The notes below the pieces were generated by a model that was given only the letters and a program-made list of their open reading frames with translations, was not told the DNA's origin and did no database searches. Positions 53,695 to 61,226 of a stretch of 64,000 nucleotides of DNA are shown piece after piece. Every line of letters begins with the position of its first letter. Position 1 is the first letter of the stretch. A program made the position numbers and the translations under genes. Origin of the DNA: Pseudidiomarina aestuarii (GTDB lineage Bacteria; Pseudomonadota; Gammaproteobacteria; Enterobacterales; Alteromonadaceae); NCBI RefSeq assembly GCF_003987355.1, contig NZ_PIPR01000001.1, positions 806,001 through 870,000 on the forward strand, written 5' to 3'.

Positions 53695-54213
53695 TTAAAA
53701 TCGACAGAGGGTATAGCTTGGAATGTTCGCATCAGCTAGCCGTTGTACACCGGACAAATCATCGAGTTGCACAAGAAAAGCGCATTCCAGAAGCCTTGCC
53801 TGAGTCTGCGCAATTAGTTCAACCGCTGCCAAGACCGTTCCACCGGTTGCCAATAGGTCATCAATAATGACTACGCGGTCGTGAACAGAAAGTGCATCTT
53901 GATGAATCTCCAGAGAATCTTCACCATATTCAAGCTGATAGGAATAGCGATACGTTGCACTCGGTAATTTACCTGGTTTTCTCAACGGTACAAAACCAAC
54001 ACCCAGTTTGTAGGCCAGTGCCGTGGCAAATATAAAGCCCCTTGCTTCAATGCCGACTACATGTGTGAGTTGCTTATCTTGATAACGCTCTGCTAACCGA
54101 TCAATCACCTCTCGAAAACCATCAGCATCGGCTAGCAACGGAGTAATATCCCGAAATAGGATGCCCGGTTTAGGATAATCTGGAATCACGCGAATCAGAT
54201 GTTCGATGGACAT
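53695..54213 (-). CDS. apt: Adenine phosphoribosyltransferase
   Basis: 172 residues from MSIEHLIRVIPDYPKPG (54213). Salvages adenine with PRPP to AMP. Motifs: GILFRDITPLL, GIEARGFIFA, and PRPP-binding VVIIDDLLATGGT. Upstream in-frame codons are inside the response regulator gene and were excluded. Its ATG lies one base after that gene's TGA, so translation is coupled. apt upstream of dnaX is the standard gammaproteobacterial order. Confidence 0.95.
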   Translation of the reverse strand: MSIEHLIRVIPDYPKPGILFRDITPLLADADGFREVIDRLAERYQDKQLTHVVGIEARGFIFATALAYKLGVGFVPLRKPGKLPSATYRYSYQLEYGEDSLEIHQDALSVHDRVVIIDDLLATGGTVLAAVELIAQTQARLLECAFLVQLDDLSGVQRLADANIPSYTLCRF

Positions 54214-54214
54214 C

Positions 54215-54631
54215 TCAACCGACCTGCTGGGAGGACGACGAAAGAGTTTGAGACTGCAGCCGATAGCCTTGGGTAAGATCAGCCAAAATGGTAAGCAGTC
54301 GCTCAGCATCAACCGGCTTAGCAAGACACAAATCTGCGCCTGCTTGTTTCGCTACCGCTTGCACTTCACGAACGTCCTGCGTCGTCAAAAATAATATAGG
54401 GGTATACACATAGCCACCCAACTCACGTAAGTTCTTACATAAAGTTAGGCCATCCATTAATGGCATCTTGTGATCAATCACAACGATATCAAAATGCTGG
54501 TGCTTCGCATGATTTAGACCGTCTAAGCCATCATTGGCTACGGTTACCACAAACTCTGTTTCAGCAAGTATCGCCAATAACATCGCTTGGGTGGCTGGTT
54601 TATCCTCAACCAGCAATAACGACAGTGACAT
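54215..54631 (-). CDS. Single-domain response regulator (CheY-like)
   Basis: 138 residues: one receiver domain, no output domain. Acidic pair Glu9-Asp10, phospho-acceptor Asp53 in VVIDHKMPLMDG, Thr in FLTTQD, and Lys in LAKPVD. The last 20 residues are a Ser/Gln-rich tail. No histidine kinase is in the window. It is co-directional with the upstream bufABC genes and the 41-residue membrane peptide gene and is coupled to apt. Its partner and output are unknown. Confidence 0.9.
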   Translation of the reverse strand: MSLSLLLVEDKPATQAMLLAILAETEFVVTVANDGLDGLNHAKHQHFDIVVIDHKMPLMDGLTLCKNLRELGGYVYTPILFLTTQDVREVQAVAKQAGADLCLAKPVDAERLLTILADLTQGYRLQSQTLSSSSQQVG

Positions 54632-54663
54632 AAGTTTACCCGTTTAATGTGCGCTTCTAATGC

Positions 54664-54789
54664 TTAAGCAGAAATGATTTTTGCCCAAGCTAAGACAGCT
54701 GGCAATAAAGGTACTGCAACGAACAGGATGACGGCAATCCAGCCAACGGCTGACGTCGATTGATCTTTAAAGTTCTCATCATGAGACAT
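54664..54789 (-). CDS. Small single-pass membrane peptide, 41 residues
   Basis: ATG 54789 to TAA 54664. It opens with a charged polar stretch (MSHDENFKDQSTSAVG), has one hydrophobic helix (WIAVILFVAVPLLPAVLAWA) and ends KIISA. GAGG lies 9-10 nt upstream. It sits in the 208-bp gap between bufC (51 bp) and the response regulator (32 bp), same strand. I do not recognise the family. Coding is supported by the ribosome site, the clean helix and the otherwise empty gap. It could belong to the RiPP operon or pair with the regulator. Confidence 0.62.
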   Translation of the reverse strand: MSHDENFKDQSTSAVGWIAVILFVAVPLLPAVLAWAKIISA

Positions 54790-54839
54790 CTGAAATTACC
54801 TCAACAAATTGACGATCGAACGCCGCGGATCATACTTGA

Positions 54840-55595
54840 TCAGGCCTTCACTAACAACACAGAACGTGCTGCAAAGTCTGTGAGAATTTGTCGTAAGCCC
54901 TGCTCAAGTTGCGCGGTCTCAAGCTGTGGTAACAAGGGCTGTAACCGCAGTAATAACTCTCGATAATTTTGCTCTGGGGCTTGTTGCAGGAGCTCTAATA
55001 AGACCGCTGTTAAGGGCGTCAGTTCCAAAAACTGTACCGGCTCTGCGTCTCCCTGCTCCGAATGTGTTCTATAGACAAGAATGAATTGTGGATGCTCTTG
55101 CCGGACCGGCTGTTCGGATGATGAATCAAGCGCAGTGACGCGATAATGAAATTGATCTAAAAACGCCGCTGGACTCACAACCCAACTCTGATCTTCAAAA
55201 CTGTCCATGTCCGCACGTCGCAATTCAGCAGGAATATGCGCAAACATCGCATCGACATCCATTCGCTCATAACGTGCCAATTCTCGCTCGTATTGATCAA
55301 CCTGAAGACACTCCTGCTCCTCCAAAAAGGCGACAAATTCACGCCCGATCTCGGAAAAAAACGGAGAAGTTGACTGATGGGAAGCCAAGAATGCGTCAAT
55401 CCACGATTGCCAAGTAGCAACAGGAGTTCTCGCCTTAAGTATAGGAAAACCACTATTCAGAAAGCTGGCTACGTTATTTCGAATCAGCCGTCGGTAGACC
55501 GCAAGGCGTCTGCCTTCAATAGCGGCTGGTGCTGGATTATTCTGTGGATCCCGTAAATAGGCCACAAATTGCTTTTGGGTATCAATGAAACTCAT
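54840..55595 (-). CDS. bufC: DUF2063 partner protein of MNIO enzyme (BufC/HvfC-like)
   Basis: 251 residues from ATG 55595; the stop of bufB overlaps it as ATGA. The N-terminal DUF2063 domain shows QKQFVAYLRDP, RRLAVYRRLIRNNV and the SPFF...FVAFLE pattern; the rest is a variable domain. In MNIO RiPP systems this protein forms a complex with the DUF692 enzyme and helps bind the precursor. The symbol is used by analogy to bufferin clusters; hvfC is a synonym. Confidence 0.88.
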   Translation of the reverse strand: MSFIDTQKQFVAYLRDPQNNPAPAAIEGRRLAVYRRLIRNNVASFLNSGFPILKARTPVATWQSWIDAFLASHQSTSPFFSEIGREFVAFLEEQECLQVDQYERELARYERMDVDAMFAHIPAELRRADMDSFEDQSWVVSPAAFLDQFHYRVTALDSSSEQPVRQEHPQFILVYRTHSEQGDAEPVQFLELTPLTAVLLELLQQAPEQNYRELLLRLQPLLPQLETAQLEQGLRQILTDFAARSVLLVKA

Positions 55596-56428
55596 ACGGC
55601 GCAATGCTTAGTTTTTGCTTCTTTCTCAATCGCATCCTGAATCCTTTCGATAGCATTGGCTTCACCGAGCAATTGCGGCAGCGGAGGAATATCGAAGTCA
55701 CGCTCCAGTAATGTCGGGAATATACCGTGTTGTTGGTAGGCAAACCTGAGTAAGTCAAAAACTTCAGCACGGATATCTGCGCCATGCGTATCCACTAATA
55801 AGTCGGGAGCCTCTTCGGTATGCCCAGCAATGTGACCATAAACAATTCGCTCACTCGGCAACCCGGCGATAAAATCGTATGGGTCATAGCCATGATTTAC
55901 ACTGTTCACGAATACGTTATTCACGTCTAACAACAATCGGCAGTCTGCTTGCTCAAGTACTGAGCGAATAAACTTAAGTTCCGATATTTCCTGCCCAGGC
56001 GCTGCATAATACGAGACATTTTCAAGGACCAATGGCCGTTCGATGATGTCCTGCACGCGCCGGATGCGCTGTGCCACATAATCGGCCGCTTCATCAGTAA
56101 ATGGGATTGGTAACAAATCGTAGAGGTGACCGTGCCCTGAGCAATAGCTCAAGTGCTCCGAGTACAGGGCAATATCGAAGCGATCTAGAAAATTTTTGAC
56201 CGCAACAACCAACTGCTCATCCAACGGATCAAAACTACCGATGGATAGCGACAAACCGTGCGTGGTTAGCGAATAGCGTTCCCGTATGGCATCGAGTTGT
56301 CGATACGCATCATTACCTCTTGAGAGCCAATTTTCGGGAGCAATTTCCCAAAAACCTACGGCGGGAGTTTCAGCCTCAACTCGCGACAGAAACTCCCTTC
56401 GTAAGCCTATTCCTACGCTGCGCCGCAT
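55592..56428 (-). CDS. bufB: DUF692 multinuclear non-heme iron oxidative enzyme (MNIO; BufB/HvfB-like)
   Basis: 278 residues, TIM-barrel DUF692 family. Starts VGIGLRREFL and FWEIAPENW. Metal-binding blocks are seen as TTHGLSLSIG, YSEHLSY, LENVSYY, LLLDVNNVFVN, YGHIAGH, DTHGADI and LLERD. Family members (MbnB, TglH, bufferin and HvfB enzymes) oxidise Cys or Asp of ribosomal peptides using a di- or tri-iron centre. The ATG lies inside the end of bufA (16-nt overlap), so precursor and enzyme are translationally coupled. Substrate assignment to BufA follows from this context. Confidence 0.92.
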   Translation of the reverse strand: MRRSVGIGLRREFLSRVEAETPAVGFWEIAPENWLSRGNDAYRQLDAIRERYSLTTHGLSLSIGSFDPLDEQLVVAVKNFLDRFDIALYSEHLSYCSGHGHLYDLLPIPFTDEAADYVAQRIRRVQDIIERPLVLENVSYYAAPGQEISELKFIRSVLEQADCRLLLDVNNVFVNSVNHGYDPYDFIAGLPSERIVYGHIAGHTEEAPDLLVDTHGADIRAEVFDLLRFAYQQHGIFPTLLERDFDIPPLPQLLGEANAIERIQDAIEKEAKTKHCAV

Positions 56429-56817
56429 TTACCCTCGCCGCATTTGCCTTCACCACACTTCCCTTCTTTGGCTTTGTCTTTCATTTTATCTTTGTGCTCG
56501 GCACCGCATTTGCCTTCGCCGCATTTACCTTCGCCACACTTCCCTTCTTTGGCTTTGTCCTTCATTTTATCTTTGTGCTCGGCACCGCATTTGCCTTCGC
56601 CACACTTACCTTCGCCACACTTCCCTTCTTTGGCTTTTTCTTTCATCTTTTCCTTATGTTCAGCACCACATTTTGCTTCTTGTTGCTGAGCCTCTTGCTG
56701 ATAACCCGCGGTCAGTACACTGTAACCGAACGGATTCGCTTCGGCCGGAACTGAGGTTGCAGCTGTTGCTAATAGTGCACCCGCTGCAATGGATAATGAT
56801 TTGTTCATGGCTTTCAT
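56413..56817 (-). CDS. bufA: EGKCG-repeat RiPP precursor (bufferin/HvfA-like)
   Basis: 134 residues. Signal peptide (MKAMNKSLSIAAGALLATAA, likely cut after AEA at residue 27), a short linker, then a core with ten cysteines: 50; 67, 72, 77; 94, 99, 104; 121, 126, 131. Nine lie in EGKCG motifs set in three triplets separated by AEHKDKMKDKAK-type spacers. This is the hallmark of the Sec-exported copper-binding MNIO peptides (bufferins/HvfA) whose Cys residues are converted to thiooxazole-type groups. AGGAAA lies 7 nt before the ATG. The family was formerly annotated as low-complexity or DUF2282-like protein. Confidence 0.9.
   Translation of the reverse strand: MKAMNKSLSIAAGALLATAATSVPAEANPFGYSVLTAGYQQEAQQQEAKCGAEHKEKMKEKAKEGKCGEGKCGEGKCGAEHKDKMKDKAKEGKCGEGKCGEGKCGAEHKDKMKDKAKEGKCGEGKCGEGKCGAA
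56428..56670 (-). repeat. Three 81-bp tandem repeats inside bufA
   Basis: Units 56428-56508, 56509-56589 and 56590-56670, each coding 27 residues (EGKCG x3 plus the charged spacer). Units 1 and 2 are nearly identical in DNA; unit 3 is more diverged, most in its spacer. In-frame, so copy number can change without breaking the gene. Confidence 0.93.
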
Positions 56818-56889
56818 GATAATTTCCTTTTTCTGTCCTGCAAAAATAACTTACGCGATTCGCGTTTATTGAGTTTAGTCTACTACAGC

Positions 56890-56922
56890 AGTATAGACGT
56901 TTCTCTTTATTGAGATCTTACA
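56890..56922 (-). promoter_or_regulatory. Candidate promoter of the buf operon
   Basis: On the minus strand TGTAAGA (56922-56916), 16-nt spacer, CGTC (56899-56896), which resembles ECF-sigma promoters. TATACT (56895-56890) next to it could be a sigma-70 -10 without a good -35. About 75-100 bp before bufA. No ECF sigma gene is in the window. Confidence 0.35.
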
Positions 56923-56951
56923 TTGCTCGGCGTGATTGAATCTCAGACATT

Positions 56952-56985
56952 AAAAAACCCCAAGAGTTGCCTCATGGGGTTTTTT
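56952..56985 (-). terminator. Terminator of the exb-tonB-TPR operon
   Basis: AAAAAACCCCA / TGGGGTTTTTT with an inner GAG-TTGC-CTC stem; T-runs on both strands, 16 bp after the TPR stop. Confidence 0.92.
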
Positions 56986-57000
56986 CATTGACTTAGCAAT

Positions 57001-58299
57001 CTACAGGTCAATGCCTTTGTTACTGGCTTTTGAGCGAATGTAGTTTTCCCAACTGCGCGCAGTACGCGCCTGGTTGCTATCTTTCTTCGCTTCGAGCACA
57101 TAACGCAGAGCGTCAGGATATTTCGATTGGTAGAAATACGATTCCGCCAACGACATGTATACTGGGCCTGGTTCTTCGATTCCGAAATCAATCGCTTTCA
57201 AATACGCATCAGCTGCGTTTGAGAACTGCTCAGCACGCAAAAATGCGGTGCCTTGCCGACGATAAAATTTCGCCTTCTCTTCACGCTCTTCTTCTAACTC
57301 AGCTGCTTTACCATACAGTTCAGCGGCTTTCTCGTATTCTTTCGCGATTTCGTAACTACTTGCGCCGCTTTGATAGTTCCGAGCAGTCTTCTCAATATCG
57401 CCAGAATTCAGATGTTTCTCCATCAGCATTCCCGCCTTAAACGGAATTTCGCTGTTTGAGTACAACTGGACTAGCGCTTTGAATTGACTTTCTTTATCAA
57501 AGTAACCAGCTAGATAAGCAATTTCGAGCGTCTGCAGTGCTTTATCGATCTTCTCTTCGAGCATATACAGCATACCTAACTGATTCCACCAAGTCTTTTC
57601 ACCCGGTAAAACCTGCAGACCTTGCTCTAATACGCGAATCGAATCACTATACATTTTCCGCTCATAGTAAGACGCAACCTTCAAGATGTACGGATTTTTG
57701 TTTGGCTCTTCATAATATTGAATTGCCATGTCCGCAGGCTTGATGATCTTGTCATACTGTTGCGTCTCATAGTATGCAGTAGCAATACGTGAAAACACTT
57801 CAGGGTCATATTCGCCAGTAAACTGCAACCACTTACCGTAGTATTGTATCGCGTCTGAATATTTCTCTAACGCGAGTGCGAGATCTGCAGTTAGCTTTAA
57901 TGCTGAGGCTTGATCCGACCACCCGAGGGCATCGTAATCCGCAGCTTCTTTACTGACGCGATAAGCTTCTTCTGTGCGCTCATCTGCCGCATACAAGTTA
58001 CCCAAGAACCGCATTACATAAGCTCGGTCGAACGGATCACGCGGATCCGCTTCTTCTAACTCAGCAATGGCGCCTTTGATATCTTCTTGCTCACTGTACA
58101 GCTCGAAAGCACCCATGATTCGACGACCAACGCGGTCAGAAACCGCTTGATTGCGTCGTGAATCCTTCCGCGCTTGCACTGCTTCAGCAGACGGCAGGTT
58201 GTAATTAACCTCTTGCGCGATGACAGAGATTGACCCCATCATCAACGCGCCACACAAAAGACTTGCACCTATCAGCATGGATAATTTGTTGTGGTTCAT
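57001..58299 (-). CDS. TPR-repeat periplasmic protein of TonB system
   Basis: 432 residues: signal peptide (MNHNKLSMLIGASLLCGALM, cut near VIAQ), then at least eight TPR-like helical pairs through the rest (for example AYRVSKEAADYDALGW, DAIQYYGKWLQFTGEY, ADAYLKAIDFG). Such TPR proteins end the DUF3450-TolQ-exbB-exbD-tonB operons of marine gammaproteobacteria and probably scaffold the TonB complex. Specific role unproven. Last gene before the terminator. Confidence 0.88.
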   Translation of the reverse strand: MNHNKLSMLIGASLLCGALMMGSISVIAQEVNYNLPSAEAVQARKDSRRNQAVSDRVGRRIMGAFELYSEQEDIKGAIAELEEADPRDPFDRAYVMRFLGNLYAADERTEEAYRVSKEAADYDALGWSDQASALKLTADLALALEKYSDAIQYYGKWLQFTGEYDPEVFSRIATAYYETQQYDKIIKPADMAIQYYEEPNKNPYILKVASYYERKMYSDSIRVLEQGLQVLPGEKTWWNQLGMLYMLEEKIDKALQTLEIAYLAGYFDKESQFKALVQLYSNSEIPFKAGMLMEKHLNSGDIEKTARNYQSGASSYEIAKEYEKAAELYGKAAELEEEREEKAKFYRRQGTAFLRAEQFSNAADAYLKAIDFGIEEPGPVYMSLAESYFYQSKYPDALRYVLEAKKDSNQARTARSWENYIRSKASNKGIDL

Positions 58300-58302
58300 C
58301 GG

Positions 58303-58914
58303 TTATTGCTCCTGCTCCAAGTTGAAATCAAGCTGCACCGTCTGACCAGGCTGACGAACGGCCTTGCCATCGACAATCTTCGGCTTGTACTTCCAACGTA
58401 ATAGCGCTCGGCGAGCTTCCTGATCGAATACACGGCGTGGCTCTGAATCGATAACTTCAACATCAGTGACACCACCTGTCTCATCAATCGTGAAACGAAG
58501 TAATACCCAGCCATTAATACCATCGCGAGCTGCAGCTGGCGGATAACGCGGATTGATACGAACAATCGGCGTTGCTTCACCATCCGTCATCATTCCACCG
58601 GCATCAAAGCCAGTTTCCGTACCACCGACATCGACTTCAAAACCCAAATCGAGGTTCATCCCTTCGTTGTCTGCGTTATCCGGCTCATTCGGCGGAGTTT
58701 CCGGCGGTTGAGCTGGTGGCGGCGGCGGAGGTGGTGGCGTCCGACGACGCTGATCCACATCTGACTCAGGCGGATTCGTTACAATCTCGATGACTGCAGA
58801 CGGTGGAGGCGGTGCATTACGCCCGTCTCCCCCGCTGATCAAGAATGCCATGAACGCAAACAGGAGGAACGTAGCTGCAGCACCTAATAGTATTGATACT
58901 ATAAAGCGCACCAT
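58303..58914 (-). CDS. tonB: TonB family energy transducer
   Basis: 203 residues. One N-terminal membrane helix (residues about 4-27), a Pro-rich periplasmic stretch (TPPPPPPPPAQPPETPP), then a C-terminal TonB domain with PRYPPAAARDGINGWVLLRF and ALLRWKYKP. Transmits proton-motive force to outer-membrane TonB-dependent receptors. Very short cytosolic N-terminus, the TonB2-like form. Two bases after exbD. Confidence 0.93.
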   Translation of the reverse strand: MVRFIVSILLGAAATFLLFAFMAFLISGGDGRNAPPPPSAVIEIVTNPPESDVDQRRRTPPPPPPPPAQPPETPPNEPDNADNEGMNLDLGFEVDVGGTETGFDAGGMMTDGEATPIVRINPRYPPAAARDGINGWVLLRFTIDETGGVTDVEVIDSEPRRVFDQEARRALLRWKYKPKIVDGKAVRQPGQTVQLDFNLEQEQ

Positions 58915-58915
58915 A

Positions 58916-59317
58916 TTAATCGTCCTCTGCGGCTATGGATATTTTGTCAATACCCGCTTCCTTGATTTGATCCATGACTTCTACGACAACACCATGTTTG
59001 GCTTCTTTGTCTGCCTGAATCACTACGATATCAGTAGGCTGTTCTGCCAATAGGCGTTCAATGTTCGCGCCTACTCGCTCAACGTCAACCATACGCTTGT
59101 CCATCCACACTTCACCATTCTCACGAATAGCAATAAAGATGTTGGCAGAAGGTTTCTTCTCTGCCTGACTCGCTTCCGGCTTGTTCACGTCAATACCAGC
59201 TTCTTTGACGAAAGAGGTCGTTACGATGAAGAATATCAACATGATGAACACGATATCGAGCATCGGCGTCATATCGATCGCTGCATCTTCCTCTTCACGA
59301 ATACGTTTACTTGCCAT
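58916..59317 (-). CDS. exbD: Biopolymer transport protein ExbD
   Basis: 133 residues. Single helix near the N-terminus with the proton-coupling Asp (IDMTPMLDIVFIMLIFF), then a periplasmic domain. Works with ExbB to energise TonB. 12 bp after exbB. Confidence 0.95.
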   Translation of the reverse strand: MASKRIREEEDAAIDMTPMLDIVFIMLIFFIVTTSFVKEAGIDVNKPEASQAEKKPSANIFIAIRENGEVWMDKRMVDVERVGANIERLLAEQPTDIVVIQADKEAKHGVVVEVMDQIKEAGIDKISIAAEDD

Positions 59318-59329
59318 AATTCTTCTCTC

Positions 59330-59854
59330 TTAATGATGTGGCAAACTGTCGATCAGCTTGTTCTTCGCACGTTTGACCCGCGCTTCAAGGCGTGTTGCGA
59401 AGAACATGCCAGACAGCGCTGCAACCATTCCCGCCATTGTCGGGATTGTCGCCATTGAGATACCAGAAGCCATCAAACGTGGATTACCAGTACCTTGTGT
59501 CGCCATAGTTTCGAATACTGCAATCATACCGGTAACGGTACCGAGCAGTCCGATCAAGGGACATAAAGCGACGCAGGTTTTAATCAAGAAAATACGTGCG
59601 TCTAATTTTTCAGCTGCTTCAGAAATCCATGCATCACGGATTTTGTGCGCGTACCAGGAGGTGGTGTCTTCACGAGCGTTCCATTTAGTGATGATGTCTT
59701 GCTTCACCTTTGGAAATACACCCGTGAGGAACCAAAACCGCTCTACCATGAGTGCCCACATGAGAAAGAGCGTCCCCATGACGATGTACAAGACATCGCC
59801 ACCGGTACCCAGAAAATCCCTGATAGATTCCCAAAGCTCCATCAGGTAAATCAT
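59330..59854 (-). CDS. exbB: Biopolymer transport protein ExbB
   Basis: 174 residues from MIYLMELWESIRDFLG (59854), 4 bp after the previous stop; AGGGG lies upstream. A longer reading would overlap the preceding gene by 77 bp with a basic, non-matching N-terminus. Three membrane helices; the MotA/TolQ/ExbB block is LCPLIGLLGTVTGMIAVF and TIPTMAGMVAAL. Forms the proton channel with ExbD. Confidence 0.94.
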   Translation of the reverse strand: MIYLMELWESIRDFLGTGGDVLYIVMGTLFLMWALMVERFWFLTGVFPKVKQDIITKWNAREDTTSWYAHKIRDAWISEAAEKLDARIFLIKTCVALCPLIGLLGTVTGMIAVFETMATQGTGNPRLMASGISMATIPTMAGMVAALSGMFFATRLEARVKRAKNKLIDSLPHH

Positions 59855-59858
59855 AGGA

Positions 59859-61226
59859 TTACCCCTTCTTCTCCGCGTGCTGGGCAACGATACCCGCAGC
59901 TTGCTCATCGAGGACGTGGAAGATTTTCTTCGCACGGCCGTGCACTAAAGCATGTGCCAAAATCAAAGGAATTGCGGCAATCAGACCCATAGCGGTGGTT
60001 ACCAACGCCATTGAAATGTCACCCGCCATGATCTTCGGATCACCGGTACCGAACAAGGTGATTGATTGGAAGGTACCAATCATACCTACAACCGTACCTA
60101 ATAGACCCAGTAACGGCGCGATAGCAGCAAAGATCTTGATGATGTTTACACCACTTTCGATGGTTGGCGTTTCACGCATGATAGCTTCATCAAGCTTCAG
60201 CTCGAGGTTCTCTACATCAGTGTTCGCGTTCTCTTGGTAAACTTTCAAGATACGGCCTAATGCGTTCTTCTCAGAAGGATTGCCAGTGTTTTTCAGCTGT
60301 GCGCGGATTTTCGCACCTTGCGCGCTGAGTGACACAATCTTGAAGATAGCAATCAACAAACCGATGATCATAACGACAGTGATTACATAACCAACCGTAC
60401 CACCTTGGTGATAACGCTCAGACAAAGTAGCTTTCTGAGTTGCTAGACCAAGAATTTGGCCACGCGCAGGGTCAATGTAAACGCTAGCGAAACCAGAGTC
60501 AGTGCTCAAGAAGTTTTCAGCAGCTGATAAGACGTAACCTTCTGGTTGACGACCTAATGGCTGGATTTCTTCAGCAGTATCGTTGTACACGAAATATTCA
60601 CCGTCAGAAAGCAAGTTGAATACGCCGATACGAGTCACATCACGCATTTCGCTTGAGCCGTCTAGCAAAGTTACTTCTGAGTTGAAAGTGACAACTTTTC
60701 CTGACTCTTTCATCTCGGTTAACCAAGCCAACCACAATTCTTCTAGTTCTTGAATGCGCGGTACTTCGCTCGCTTCAGCGATTGACTCCAACACGTCTTC
60801 ACGGCCTGGATATTGGGCGCTTACGATTGAAGTTGCGATACGACCGATGGTGTCGCCAGCTGCACCACGTGCAACACCAACGATTTCACCTAACGTACCC
60901 AATGCGTTTTGTAGTTCGGTTTCTTTATTTGCTAAAGAGATTTCATTTTCAGCAAACTGCGCCTGAAGACGCTCACCGCGTGCTTTCTCATCAGCTAACT
61001 GACGTTCTGCGCGATTCAACAAAGCTTGCTTATCAGCACGCTCTGAAGTGAATTCGGCTTCACGTTCAGCGTTAATACGCTGTGATGCGGCACGGTTTTG
61101 CTGAACAAGCTCAAGAAGCTCGTCCAAAGACTGTGCTTGTTGCTCTTGTGCATAAACTGCAACTGACGAGCCTGCAGCAAAGGTAAAGGTTGCTGCCACC
61201 AATACGGATTTCAGGAGATGTTTCAT
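59859..61226 (-). CDS. Large MotA/TolQ/ExbB-like protein with periplasmic domain (TtpC-like)
   Basis: 455 residues: signal sequence (to YAQ, residue 27), a periplasmic coiled coil (about 30-120, Glu/Gln/Arg-rich heptads), a globular part, then a membrane domain from residue about 275 with the TolQ/ExbB block IAPLLGLLGTVVGMIGTF. This architecture matches TtpC, required for TonB2-type systems in Vibrio. Overlaps the DUF3450 stop by ATGA and is followed by a conventional small exbB, giving two ExbB homologues in one operon. Confidence 0.92.
   Translation of the reverse strand: MKHLLKSVLVAATFTFAAGSSVAVYAQEQQAQSLDELLELVQQNRAASQRINAEREAEFTSERADKQALLNRAERQLADEKARGERLQAQFAENEISLANKETELQNALGTLGEIVGVARGAAGDTIGRIATSIVSAQYPGREDVLESIAEASEVPRIQELEELWLAWLTEMKESGKVVTFNSEVTLLDGSSEMRDVTRIGVFNLLSDGEYFVYNDTAEEIQPLGRQPEGYVLSAAENFLSTDSGFASVYIDPARGQILGLATQKATLSERYHQGGTVGYVITVVMIIGLLIAIFKIVSLSAQGAKIRAQLKNTGNPSEKNALGRILKVYQENANTDVENLELKLDEAIMRETPTIESGVNIIKIFAAIAPLLGLLGTVVGMIGTFQSITLFGTGDPKIMAGDISMALVTTAMGLIAAIPLILAHALVHGRAKKIFHVLDEQAAGIVAQHAEKKG

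Noticed and set aside
56428-56670. Possible CRISPR array
   Set aside because: Repeats are contiguous 81-bp coding units without spacers and no cas gene is present.
56286-56819. Plus-strand frames opposite bufA with repeated hydrophobic peptides
   Set aside because: They arise because the 81-bp repeat is open in several frames; bufA has the signal peptide, ribosome site and enzyme partner.
59358-59849. 163-codon plus-strand frame opposite exbB
   Set aside because: Shadow of exbB, whose motifs and spacing fit the operon.
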